Source: CBDBND01 sp965262665
Lineage (GTDB): Bacteria > Pseudomonadota > Alphaproteobacteria > Rhodospirillales > Rhodospirillaceae
Direction: 5' to 3'
DNA: 64,000 nt
NCBI GenBank assembly: GCA_965262665.1
Contig: CBDHFR010000002.1
Span: forward strand, 682,001-746,000
The position numbers and the translations under genes are program-made. Below are positions 27,282-34,457 of the stretch, piece by piece. How positions within the stretch are numbered: position 1 is the stretch's first letter; each line of letters begins with the position of its first letter. Below the pieces are notes generated by a model. That model had not been told where the DNA came from, made no database searches, and saw only the letters and a list, made by a program, of their open reading frames with translations.

Positions 27282-28330
27282 AACTCTGTGAGCTTTCGCA
27301 AGGCATTCAGGAATATGGTTGCCGCTTCATCCCATGAGGAGAAAGACTTTCTCGACGCCCCCGCGCCCGCCACCAACGACCGACGTAGCGTATCATCTTC
27401 GAAATAAGATAATAGCGCGGCCGTTAAAGCGTCTTGATCTCCAACGGGCACAAGCACACCTGCTTTAGAGGGAACCGTATCCTGGATCGCGCCGGCTGCT
27501 GTGGCGATAACTGGAATACCCCGAACCAAAGCTTCAGCCAAAACCATGCCATAACCTTCATAGTGGCTGGCGAGAACGAAAAGGTCTGAAGTGTGGTAGT
27601 GGGTGGCCAATTCAGCCTCGCTGCATTCCCCGGCCAGATATACGCGATCCTCAAGATGCATCTCATCAACCAGGTCACAAATGAGTTGTGTTGTAGAGGG
27701 GCTACGGTCTGTGCTGCCGACACACGTCAATTGCCATGACTGGTTCCTGAGCACCGCCAATGATTTTAATAAAATATCATGCCCCTTACGTGGTGTGATC
27801 GTCGCTACACAAAGAAGATTTGCGGTGTCGGATTTCGATCCGAGGGCCTGAGGCGCTGCATCGACGCCTGGTGTGCAGACGCATAGTCTTTCCCCAGTCA
27901 CACCGTAGGGCTGCAATTTACTGGCAGTGCGGGTACTCGTCGTGATGACACCTTGGGCCATACTGAGTGTTCGTTTCTCGTATTCAAGAAAACGCTGTTT
28001 ATCTGTTTCCGCCAAACCCGTTTCCATGGCGAGGGGATGGTGAATCAAGGCGATGAAAACGAGCCGGTTTCCATGACGCTCCGCAGTTTCGGGCAAGGCG
28101 CCGAACGCTAGCCCGTCGACCACACAGACGGCCTTGTCAGGAAGATTTGCGAAAACCTGCTCGGCACTTTTTTTTTCCACATTGGAAAGAAACGGAAAGT
28201 TCCCATTCAGCGTCACGACCTCAACGCTTTGGCCGAAGCCTCGTAACCCCTCAACAATTCGTTTGTCATAGATATATCCGCCGGTTCGGCTATTGAGATC
28301 ATCGGGAACGACAAAATAGATTGGCGGCAT
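27278..28330 (-). CDS. Glycosyltransferase family 4 (GT-B)
   Basis: 350 residues, no membrane segment. The C-terminal half is diagnostic: 'ATITPRKGHDILLKSLAVL', 'LTCVGSTDR', 'VYLAGECSEAELATHYHTSD', 'LFVLASHYEGYGMVLAEALV' with the ExxGxxxxE-type donor site, and 'IPVIATAAGAI'. It would transfer a sugar from a nucleotide donor to an unknown acceptor. Sitting between a PTPS-fold gene and a methyltransferase gene rather than in an LPS cluster, its acceptor could be a pterin-like or lipid-alcohol intermediate; glycosylated pterins are known from cyanobacteria and green sulfur bacteria. 20 bp separate it from the PTPS-like gene. Confidence 0.88.
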   Translation of the reverse strand: MPPIYFVVPDDLNSRTGGYIYDKRIVEGLRGFGQSVEVVTLNGNFPFLSNVEKKSAEQVFANLPDKAVCVVDGLAFGALPETAERHGNRLVFIALIHHPLAMETGLAETDKQRFLEYEKRTLSMAQGVITTSTRTASKLQPYGVTGERLCVCTPGVDAAPQALGSKSDTANLLCVATITPRKGHDILLKSLAVLRNQSWQLTCVGSTDRSPSTTQLICDLVDEMHLEDRVYLAGECSEAELATHYHTSDLFVLASHYEGYGMVLAEALVRGIPVIATAAGAIQDTVPSKAGVLVPVGDQDALTAALLSYFEDDTLRRSLVAGAGASRKSFSSWDEAATIFLNALRKLTEL

Positions 28331-28350
28331 AGTTAAGCGCTGCCGGAGTT

Positions 28351-28749
28351 CTAGAACTCAGCCTGGTATGACGCCGAAGCCACATGGGACTCATTTAGAG
28401 TCACTTTCATAGAGGTCAGAGACGCCGCTCCAGGGCCGAGGCTACCGTGGGAGATCTTTTCCACCATTCGGTCAAACACAACCCGTGCCATGAATTCCGA
28501 ACTGGTATTCACTCCTTCAAAAGCCGGGTCTTCATCCAGGTTGCGATAGTTCAACTCGGACAGCACTTCGTTGAGTGCGTGACTGGCCCGTCCAATGTCT
28601 ACGACAAGGCCATCTTTGTCTAATTCCTCCCGCCGAAATTCCACATCGACCACGTAGGTTGCACCGTGCAGCCTTTGGGCCGGTCCATAGACGTCGCCCT
28701 CAAAGCTATGAGCAATCATGAAATGGTCGCGCACTGTTACCGTATACAT
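28351..28749 (-). CDS. PTPS/QueD-fold protein lacking canonical catalytic residues
   Basis: 132 residues from ATG 28749 (MYTVTVRDHFMIAHSFEG); a longer frame to 28842 overlaps the upstream gene and is ignored. The fold is that of 6-pyruvoyl-tetrahydropterin synthase/6-carboxy-tetrahydropterin synthase. By alignment from memory to E. coli QueD, the first two zinc His are kept (His14, His28 in 'GPAQRLHGATYVV'). The third is Ala30, the catalytic Cys is Ala24, and the Asp-His pair of 'LDHHYLND' is Asn67-Tyr68 ('LNYRNLDED'). The C-terminal Glu ('VTLNES') that holds the pterin ring remains. So it may still bind a pterin but should not perform normal PTPS or QueD chemistry. It lies 28 bp downstream of the dehydrogenase gene. 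Confidence 0.8.
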   Translation of the reverse strand: MYTVTVRDHFMIAHSFEGDVYGPAQRLHGATYVVDVEFRREELDKDGLVVDIGRASHALNEVLSELNYRNLDEDPAFEGVNTSSEFMARVVFDRMVEKISHGSLGPGAASLTSMKVTLNESHVASASYQAEF

Positions 28750-28777
28750 AGCGTATTCCGTAGTTCTAAAAACGTGC

Positions 28778-29761
28778 TCATGGTTCACCGTAGCCGATAA
28801 CATGACACAGAGTATTGCCCGGATCACTGGAAAGCGCGGCAAGAGTTTCCGGCAAATCTTCGAAATGACTACAGTCTGTAATGAGGTGATCGAAGATTTC
28901 GTCCTTCAATAGGTCGAGCGCAAGCTCCTGTCGGTCGCGGTTGGACCATCGATCTCGGTGAGATGGCGCTACGGCACTGACTTGCGACGAGGTAATTTTC
29001 AATCGGCGCGAATGAAAATCACCTCCAAGGGATAGCGGAACCGTTGCATCGCCGTACCAGCTCATCACCACCACATTGGCTTCAAATCCCGCAAGACCTA
29101 AAGCTGTGTCTAATCCTCCAGTGGACCCGGTGGCCTCCACCACGATATCCGCGTTGCCTAAATGTTGATCGGGCGCGGCAAAGGCAACATCCAGTTTATT
29201 TGCTATGGCGGCCTTTTTTTGATTTATATCTAGCAACTGTACGTCCGTTCCGGGGATGCGGGAGGCGAGCACGGCCATCATGCACCCAACGACCCCGGCT
29301 CCTAGAATCGCAATCCGGCAACCCATCAGGGGGCCGGCGTCCCATAAACCGTTAACGGCCGTTTCCATGTTGGCGGCAAGCACAGCACGCTTCGGGGGCA
29401 GCCTATCGGGCAACGGCACAACTGCATCGGCAGCCACTACATAGGTGTCCTGATGGGGATAAAGGCAAAACACAATCCGGCTCCTAAGGTCTTTGGGCCC
29501 ATCTTCCACCACGCCGACATTGCAATAACCGTATTTCACGGGGCCGGGGAAATCCCCGTCCTGAAATGGTGCCTTCATGGCTTTGTGCTGGGAGATCGGA
29601 ACCTTGCCCTGAAATACCAGACGCTCGGTTCCCAAGCTCAAAGCAGTGTAAAGCGTACGGACCCGAACTTCACCGATGGCAGGATTGCTGAGGGATGTGG
29701 ATCTGATTTCACCCCGTCCAGGTTCCACGATCCAAAACGCACGGGCTTGGGTTTCATTCAT
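28778..29761 (-). CDS. Zinc-less medium-chain dehydrogenase (BchC-like)
   Basis: 327 residues from ATG 29761 (MNETQARAFWIVEPGRGEIR); an ATG at 29788 is also possible. It is a medium-chain dehydrogenase/reductase with an NAD(P) fold ('AILGAGVVGCMMAVLASRI', then 'DVQLLDINQKKA'). The catalytic zinc ligands of true alcohol dehydrogenases are absent: where CG(T/S)D is expected it reads 'TALSLGTERLVF', and in place of GHE it reads 'VKYGYCNVG'. The segment 'APFQDGDFPGPVKYGY' and 'VFCLYPHQDTY' recall BchC-type enzymes, but no bacteriochlorophyll gene is near. First gene of the minus-strand operon with the PTPS-like, glycosyltransferase and methyltransferase genes; likely a redox step on their shared substrate. 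Confidence 0.8.
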   Translation of the reverse strand: MNETQARAFWIVEPGRGEIRSTSLSNPAIGEVRVRTLYTALSLGTERLVFQGKVPISQHKAMKAPFQDGDFPGPVKYGYCNVGVVEDGPKDLRSRIVFCLYPHQDTYVVAADAVVPLPDRLPPKRAVLAANMETAVNGLWDAGPLMGCRIAILGAGVVGCMMAVLASRIPGTDVQLLDINQKKAAIANKLDVAFAAPDQHLGNADIVVEATGSTGGLDTALGLAGFEANVVVMSWYGDATVPLSLGGDFHSRRLKITSSQVSAVAPSHRDRWSNRDRQELALDLLKDEIFDHLITDCSHFEDLPETLAALSSDPGNTLCHVIGYGEP

Positions 29762-29853
29762 TTGGGCTTGTCCAAACGGTGCCGCCATGGTGGGCTTGGG
29801 AACCCATGGTTCTGAGTAAGACTATGATTTTGATGGCCAAATAGAAACCGGCG

Positions 29854-30615
29854 ATGACCGAAAGCAACCCAAAACCTCAACTATATAGTGGGTTCATGGC
29901 CCGACTATCCGCAGCACTTGCTTGCGGCCTTTTCCTATTGGTCTTTCTGGAACTGCTTCTGTGGCGGTCAAGCCCTATCCTGCTTGGTCATCTGCGCACG
30001 GCAAGCCTCATCTATGCCCTCATCTCCCTCTGGGTTTGGACTCAATATCCGAAACACGCCTCAGACCAGCCATTTGGCCTGGCCAACACCGTAACATTGA
30101 GTCGGGCGATACTTGTCAGCGTATTCGCGGGCTTTATCGGCCACCCTCAGACTGTCGCAGAATCCACTCTATTGATCGCAATCATCGGAACCCTTGCTCT
30201 GGTCCTCGACGGTGTCGACGGCTGGTTCGCTCGCCGTACCGGCACCGCCGATCCCTTCGGCGCCCGCTTCGATATGGAACTCGATGGCTTCTTTATTCTC
30301 ATTCTTTGCCTTCTCGTGATTGAGGCTGGCCGGATCGGTTGGTGGGTTCTGTGGGCTGGACTGCTGCGGTATCTATACGTGGTGTTAGGTCTTTTGCTCG
30401 CTAGACTCAGGCAACCCTTGGCGCCGCACAAACGGCGTCAAGCTGTAGCGGTAATTCAGACGGCTGCGTTGCTGATCTGCCTACCGCCCTTACTTGGGAA
30501 GCCGGTTGAGGTTGTTCTTCTCATAATCGCGGTTGGTTTACTCACCCTGTCCTTTGCCATAGACGTGATATGGTCGCTCAAACACGATCCAGACAGGCAT
30601 CCGATCAATGGATAG
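29854..30615 (+). CDS. CDP-alcohol phosphatidyltransferase
   Basis: 253 residues with six or more membrane helices. The family signature is complete and in order: 'LDGVDGWFARRTGTADPFGARFDMELDG', read as D-G-x2-A/G-R-x8-G-x3-D-x3-D, which binds metal and the CDP-alcohol. The enzyme joins a CDP-activated lipid or alcohol to an acceptor alcohol in the inner membrane. The specificity branch (phosphatidylglycerol-phosphate, phosphatidylserine, inositol or other) is not evident. It is divergent from the dehydrogenase operon (92 bp apart) and overlaps the YceI gene by 8 bp, so the two are coupled. Confidence 0.86.
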   Translation: MTESNPKPQLYSGFMARLSAALACGLFLLVFLELLLWRSSPILLGHLRTASLIYALISLWVWTQYPKHASDQPFGLANTVTLSRAILVSVFAGFIGHPQTVAESTLLIAIIGTLALVLDGVDGWFARRTGTADPFGARFDMELDGFFILILCLLVIEAGRIGWWVLWAGLLRYLYVVLGLLLARLRQPLAPHKRRQAVAVIQTAALLICLPPLLGKPVEVVLLIIAVGLLTLSFAIDVIWSLKHDPDRHPING

Positions 30616-31219
30616 AGACACTAAGATCAGCTGCGTTGCGGGATTGGCTGCTTTCTTCCTTGTGTGGGTCGGCTTTGCGTCCACTGTTCTTGCCGAAAAA
30701 CACTGCTATGAACTGGATCCCGCGCACACCCTTGTCGGTTTCCTGGTCGCCCATGTTGGCTATGCCAAAACCTTCGGCCAGTTTGAAGACGTCGAGGGTT
30801 CGTTCTGTTTTGATGAACAGACACTGACACTCTCCAATGTTCGCGTTGTTGTGAATGCCGAAAGCGTACAAACCCTCAACCGTGCCAGGGATCGTCACCT
30901 ACGCAGTGACGACTTTTTAAACACGGGCGATTACTCTGAGATCGAGTTTATCGGACTTTCCAGCAAGCAGACCGGAGATCGTACCGGATCAGTAACTGGC
31001 AACATTACCTTGCTCGGTCAAACTCGGCCGCTCACCCTAGACGTGACCTGGAACAAAAGTGGCGAATACCCTTTTGGCGACCAGCACTATGCCATGGGCA
31101 TCGCCGCTAAAGGGAATCTCAACCGCAGTGACTTCGGTATGACCTATGGAGTTGCTGATGGATTGGTCGGGGACCAGGTCGAAATCATCATCGAATTTGA
31201 AGCCGTACGGGACGATTGA
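30608..31219 (+). CDS. YceI family periplasmic lipid-binding protein
   Basis: 203 residues with a signal peptide ('AGLAAFFLVWVGFASTVLAE'). The mature part is a YceI lipocalin-like barrel: 'YELDPAHTLVGFLVAHVGYA', 'FEDVEGSFCFDEQTLTLSNV', 'RDRHLRSDDFLNTGDYSEIEF', 'VTGNITLLGQTRPLTLDVTWN', and 'NRSDFGMTYGVADGLVGDQV' near the end. Known members bind isoprenoid or amphiphilic molecules. It starts inside the end of the CDP-alcohol phosphatidyltransferase gene (8-bp overlap), which suggests a carrier for that enzyme's lipid product. Confidence 0.9.
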   Translation: MDRDTKISCVAGLAAFFLVWVGFASTVLAEKHCYELDPAHTLVGFLVAHVGYAKTFGQFEDVEGSFCFDEQTLTLSNVRVVVNAESVQTLNRARDRHLRSDDFLNTGDYSEIEFIGLSSKQTGDRTGSVTGNITLLGQTRPLTLDVTWNKSGEYPFGDQHYAMGIAAKGNLNRSDFGMTYGVADGLVGDQVEIIIEFEAVRDD

Positions 31220-31365
31220 TTTTCTGTTTCTTTCGGAAAGATCAGACGTCTTGAGAGCAGTCGATGAAAGGTCTGCTTTAGGTCAACAGCGGACAATCCA
31301 GAGGACTGCGAATTACGTCTGCTTTGGGTTTTTGTCTTTTCGCTGTAAATATTCTGGGTATCCCT

Positions 31366-31560
31366 CTAGCGCTTTGGTGCGTTCTTGACCGGACTTTGGA
31401 AATCATCATCTGTCTGAATAAGTGTATACGAATCATCGAAATCAATTTGGTATTCGAACCGATCAGCACGATACATAGAGACATATCTTTGATAGATACA
31501 CTCACGATCGTCCCAGAAGTATCCGAGAACCCGGACGATCGGATATCCGATCCTGACGTC
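31366..31560 (-). pseudogene. GntR-family regulator, C-terminal (UTRA) fragment
   Basis: The minus-strand frame entering from the IS630 end at 31561 reads 'VRIGYPIVRVLGYFWDDREC', then 'YQRYVSMYRADRFEYQIDF' and stops at 31366. This is the end of the UTRA effector domain of a HutC-type GntR regulator ('G.PVLR......D..G.P....S.YR.DR..F'). The DNA-binding half was removed by the IS630 insertion. The 146 bp between it and the YceI gene hold no other gene. Confidence 0.6.
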
Positions 31561-32202
31561 TAGAGCAGATTCAATTTAGTCCCGATCATATCCGGCGGCG
31601 GCGAAGTAGTTTTCGCATTCGGTTGAGGTGAAGGCGTCGATGGCCTCGGCAATGGCGTCCCACAGGTCGTCGACGGTTCTGGCGGCGGCCTTTCTCAGGA
31701 GCGCCTTGAGTTTGGCGAAGGCCATCTCGATCGGGTTGCAGTCGGGACTGTAGGGCGGCAGATACAGCAGGGTTGCGCCGGCGGCTTCGATGGCCTGGCG
31801 GATGCCAGCGACCTTGTGGGCGGGCAGGTTGGCCATGACGACGCTGTCTCCGGGGTCGAGTTCGGGTACCAGGACCTGTTCCACATAGGCCTTGAAGGCA
31901 GCCCCATGCATCGGCCCGTCGAGGAGCATCGGGGCCGCCAGGCCGGAGAGGCGCAAGCCGGCGGTCAACGTGGTGGTCTTCCAATGGCCATGGGGTATGG
32001 CGGCCCGGCACCGTTCGCCTTTGCGCGACCATCCCCGCAGCCGCGCCATCTTCATCGACGCGCCGGTCTGGTCGATGAAGATCAGCCGTTCCGGAGCGAG
32101 CCCTGCCTGGCCTTCGAACCAGAGCCGGCGCCGCGCGAGCACGTCCGGGCGCCGCCGCTCCGCTGCATGGCCGGTCTTTTTTTGTGCGTCAGCCCGCGCT
32201 TG
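31561..32202 (-). pseudogene. IS630-family element, right part (orfB)
   Basis: This copy keeps the right terminus (TAGAGCAG at the TA target, 31561) and the DDE half: 'ERLIFIDQTGASMKMARLRG', 'VVMANLPAHKVAGIRQAIEA' and 'YLPPYSPDCNPIEMAFAKLK'. It continues upstream to the slippery A-run, here seven A (minus strand) at about 32177-32183 instead of six, and then breaks off at about 32202 where ISAs1 sequence begins. The N-terminal helix-turn-helix half is missing. It supplies the part lacking in the copies at 2765 and 36356. Confidence 0.8.
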
Positions 32203-32827
32203 CCCTCAAGGGCAACCAGGGCAGCCTGCACGACGATACCAAGCTTTTCTTCATCGAACAGATAGCATGCGGCTTTGCCGATACGGTTGTCAGCCACCAC
32301 CAGACAGTGGAGAAGAGCCACGGCCGCATCGAAACCCGGACCACCACGGCGACGAACGAAATCGCTTGGCTGAAGGAACGCCACCACTGGCCCGGGCCCG
32401 GGAGCATTGTTATGGTCGAAACCGTACGCGAGATCGGCATCCAACCCGGCGCCAAGGTCGAGCGCGAGACCCGCTTCTACATCCGCCTCCACCGCCGCCA
32501 AGGCCGATACTCTGAGCGCCGCCATCCGGGGCCATTGGAGCAGCGAGAACGGGCTGCACTGGGTCATGGACCTGCACTGGGTCATGGACCTGCACTGGGT
32601 CATGGACCTGCACTGGGTCATGGACATGGTCTTCCGCGACGACGAGTGCCGGGTCCGAAAGAACACTGCCCCGGCCAACTTCGCGGTCGTCAAACACATG
32701 GCGAGCAACCTCTTGCGCCAAGCCCCGGGCAAGGACAGTCTGCGTGTAAAACGACGCATCGCCGCCTGGGATGACGACTTCCTCGCAAGCCTTATCTCAC
32801 GGTGAAACCATTCACCCGATTGCCCTG
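32203..32827 (+). pseudogene. ISAs1-family transposase, C-terminal part, frameshifted
   Basis: Reads 'ALKGNQGSLHDDTKLFF', 'HGRIETRTTTATNEIAWL', 'QPGAKVERETRFYI', then after a shift near 32480 'KADTLSAAIRGHWSSENGLH', 'RKNTAPANFAVVKHMASNLL' and 'RRIAAWDDDFLASL', the second half of an ISAs1 transposase. The terminus is the CAGGGCAATCGGGTG inverted repeat ending at 32827. The N-terminal half is missing. The segment around the expected 'NSLHWVLDV' catalytic region is expanded by four tandem copies of an 18-bp unit (see the separate repeat feature). Confidence 0.8.
32554..32625 (+). repeat. 18-bp unit repeated four times in tandem (encodes LHWVMD)
   Basis: CTGCACTGGGTCATGGAC occurs four times head to tail without a mismatch (32554, 32572, 32590, 32608). 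It lies in frame in the ISAs1 transposase remnant and encodes LHWVMD each time. An intact transposase has one such block, holding a catalytic Asp. Replication slippage, or an assembly artefact at a short repeat, would produce this. Confidence 0.9.
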
Positions 32828-32881
32828 GCGTCATCACCCGCTCCCGTTGACAGGCTGCGTCAAGGGCGGCACTGTCCGGGC

Positions 32882-33385
32882 ATGACTGCTCTCGCCTTCG
32901 ATACCCACAAAGCCGTTAAAACCCTTCAGGAAGCCGGGGCCGGCGACACCTTGGCCGAAGCTGTCGTCGCCACCATTGGCGACGCCCTGGAGACAAACGT
33001 CGCGACCAAGGTCGATCTCAAGGACCTTGAGATGGCGGTGAAGGCTGATATCGCCGATCTCAAGGCCGATATCGCTGCGACGAACGCTGATATGCGGGAA
33101 TTGGAGACCGGCCTCAGGGCCGACATGAGGGAACTGGAAACCAGCCTCAGGGCCGATATTGCGGAGTTAAAAGCCGACATGCGGGAGGTGGAAACCAGCC
33201 TCAAGGCCGATATTGGGGAACTGGAAACCAGCCTCAAGGCCGACATTGCGGCGGTGAGGGCCGACATGGCGACCAAGCCCGAGAAGGCCGATCTCTCTAC
33301 CCTTGAGGCGCGGATTGTGAAGTGGCTCGTGCCGTTGTTGCTGGGCCAAGCCGCGCTCATTGTCGCCCTGGTCAAGCTGCTGTAA
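32882..33385 (+). CDS. DUF1640-like coiled-coil protein with C-terminal membrane anchor
   Basis: 167 residues from ATG 32882. The start 'ALAFDTHKAVKTLQEAGAGD' and 'LAEAVVATIGDALETNVATK' match the DUF1640 (CCDC90-like) family. The middle is a long coiled coil of near-repeats ('ADIAELKADMREVETSLKAD', about 33045-33270) with alternating acidic and basic residues. The last 20 residues are a membrane helix ('WLVPLLLGQAALIVALVKLL'). In bacteria such genes are often small mobile-region genes of unknown role. It starts 55 bp after the ISAs1 terminus and codon use looks normal. Confidence 0.75.
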   Translation: MTALAFDTHKAVKTLQEAGAGDTLAEAVVATIGDALETNVATKVDLKDLEMAVKADIADLKADIAATNADMRELETGLRADMRELETSLRADIAELKADMREVETSLKADIGELETSLKADIAAVRADMATKPEKADLSTLEARIVKWLVPLLLGQAALIVALVKLL

Positions 33386-33390
33386 CGCGC

Positions 33391-33744
33391 TCATTCCGCC
33401 GCAAACCGCGCCATAGGGGTACGCCTGAAGGTTGCGGGTGTCTCTTCATGGAAATCGACCGCCCAGGCGTCCAAGGTGTCGCCCATGAGGTCGTGAACAT
33501 GGTCTCTCAGACTGTTGGAAAACTCTTTGGCGTAACAGAAAGAGTCCAAACGGCATGCATATGGCCGTTTATCTCGTTCCTTACCACCCAATTAAACAAA
33601 GGAAGGTCGGCCAAGACGGCCAGCCCGTCTGGATCGTCGCAGTCAAAAACCATGGCGGCGAAAGACGATCCCGCATTCTCGATTTGGATGTACGGGAATT
33701 TCCAAGCCGCGTGCGGATCAACGCGGAAAGACCTGAACCCCTGC
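33391..33744 (-). pseudogene. Phage/plasmid primase-like fragment, frameshifted
   Basis: The minus-strand frame 33744 to about 33560 reads 'RVDPHAAWKFPYIQIENAGS', 'AAMVFDCDDPDGLAVLADLP' and 'NWVVRNEINGHMHAVWTLS'. This resembles the catalytic part of replicase/primase proteins ('..P.Y...N......FD.D......' then 'PN..V.N..NGH.H..W.L'). The frame then changes and an unidentified tail follows ('FSNSLRDHVHDLMGDTLDAW') to a stop at 33391. I do not recognise that tail. It is probably debris of the replication module of a phage or satellite element next to tRNA-Pro. Confidence 0.5.
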
Positions 33745-34318
33745 CATAGGCAGACTTGCCGAGACCTTGATTGCCGATCAGGACCGCTACCTCGTCGATC
33801 TTGGCGCCCGGCTCGTAGGCCCGTTGTATCGCGCCGATCAAAGGCGCACGTCCGGCCCAATGCGAAAGCGGATCGTCCGGCGCGCCGAAGTTCTCCACCA
33901 GCAATCCCTCAAGACGGGAAACGCCGTCCCACGGGGGCAGCTCCTCCTCAAGCCACGTGACAAACGGGTCGGTTTCCTTGTGATGGCTGAGCGCATTGAG
34001 CGCATCGGCGCGCGCTTCGCGGCCGTATGCCAAGGCACGAGGCCCGCGCTCGGTCTTGACGAAATACTGGCGCGCTATGGAGTCGAAAAGGTCAGCCATG
34101 CGGCGATCATTCGCGGCCGTCCAAACGCCGTCGGTCAGGAGACCGACTATGCGTTGCCGCAGCTCGATCCGCCGCGCCCGCATGTTGTAGCGGAGTTCGA
34201 TTCCCATGGACCGAAAGACGGTGCTGAGAGTCTCGGCGTCCCGGCGGTCGAACGGCCGTTCATAGCTTCCAAAGTCGGGCAGCTTGGTCACATTGTCGTG
34301 TTCCACGGCAGCGCTCAT
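33745..34318 (-). pseudogene. VapE/virulence-associated E family ATPase, C-terminally truncated
   Basis: About 190 residues from ATG 34318. 'FVTWLEEELPPWDGVSRLEG', 'DDPLSHWAGRAPLIGAIQRAY' and the Walker A 'VAVLIGNQGLGKSA' match the start of VapE-type phage and island helicase/ATPase proteins. Directly after Walker A the sequence jumps to primase-like sequence at about 33744; the Walker B and C-terminal parts are missing. It lies 140 bp from tRNA-Pro, the usual position of such a gene in an integrated satellite element. Confidence 0.7.
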
Positions 34319-34457
34319 GGGCGGCCGTTCCTGGGAACCGTCCGGCTACGGTCTGCATGGAGGTTTCCGCGTAATTCCGCAGATATCCAGCGCACCGACC
34401 GGGCCAGCGAAGATCTGCGATAGCGGGTTAGATCATTGATGTAGTGGGGTTTTTCGC

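Noticed and set aside
28351..28749. Queuosine biosynthesis (QueD)
   Set aside because: No queC, queE or queF nearby, and the QueD catalytic residues are missing.
28778..29761. Bacteriochlorophyll synthesis (bchC)
   Set aside because: No other photosynthesis gene in the window; similarity is at family level only.
31324..31563. Plus-strand small open frame of 79 codons
   Set aside because: The opposite strand reads a clear UTRA-domain end of a GntR regulator.
32554..32625. Short tandem repeats as a CRISPR array
   Set aside because: The units are contiguous with no spacers and are in frame with a transposase remnant.
33045..33270. Repeated 30-60 bp units as a CRISPR or satellite
   Set aside because: They encode a continuous coiled coil in one frame with conservative changes; no spacers.
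33745..34318. VapE as part of an anti-phage defence system
   Set aside because: The gene is truncated right after Walker A and no partner defence genes are present.
33767..34423. Plus-strand open frame of 218 codons near tRNA-Pro
   Set aside because: It is the shadow of the VapE fragment, which has the Walker A motif on the minus strand.
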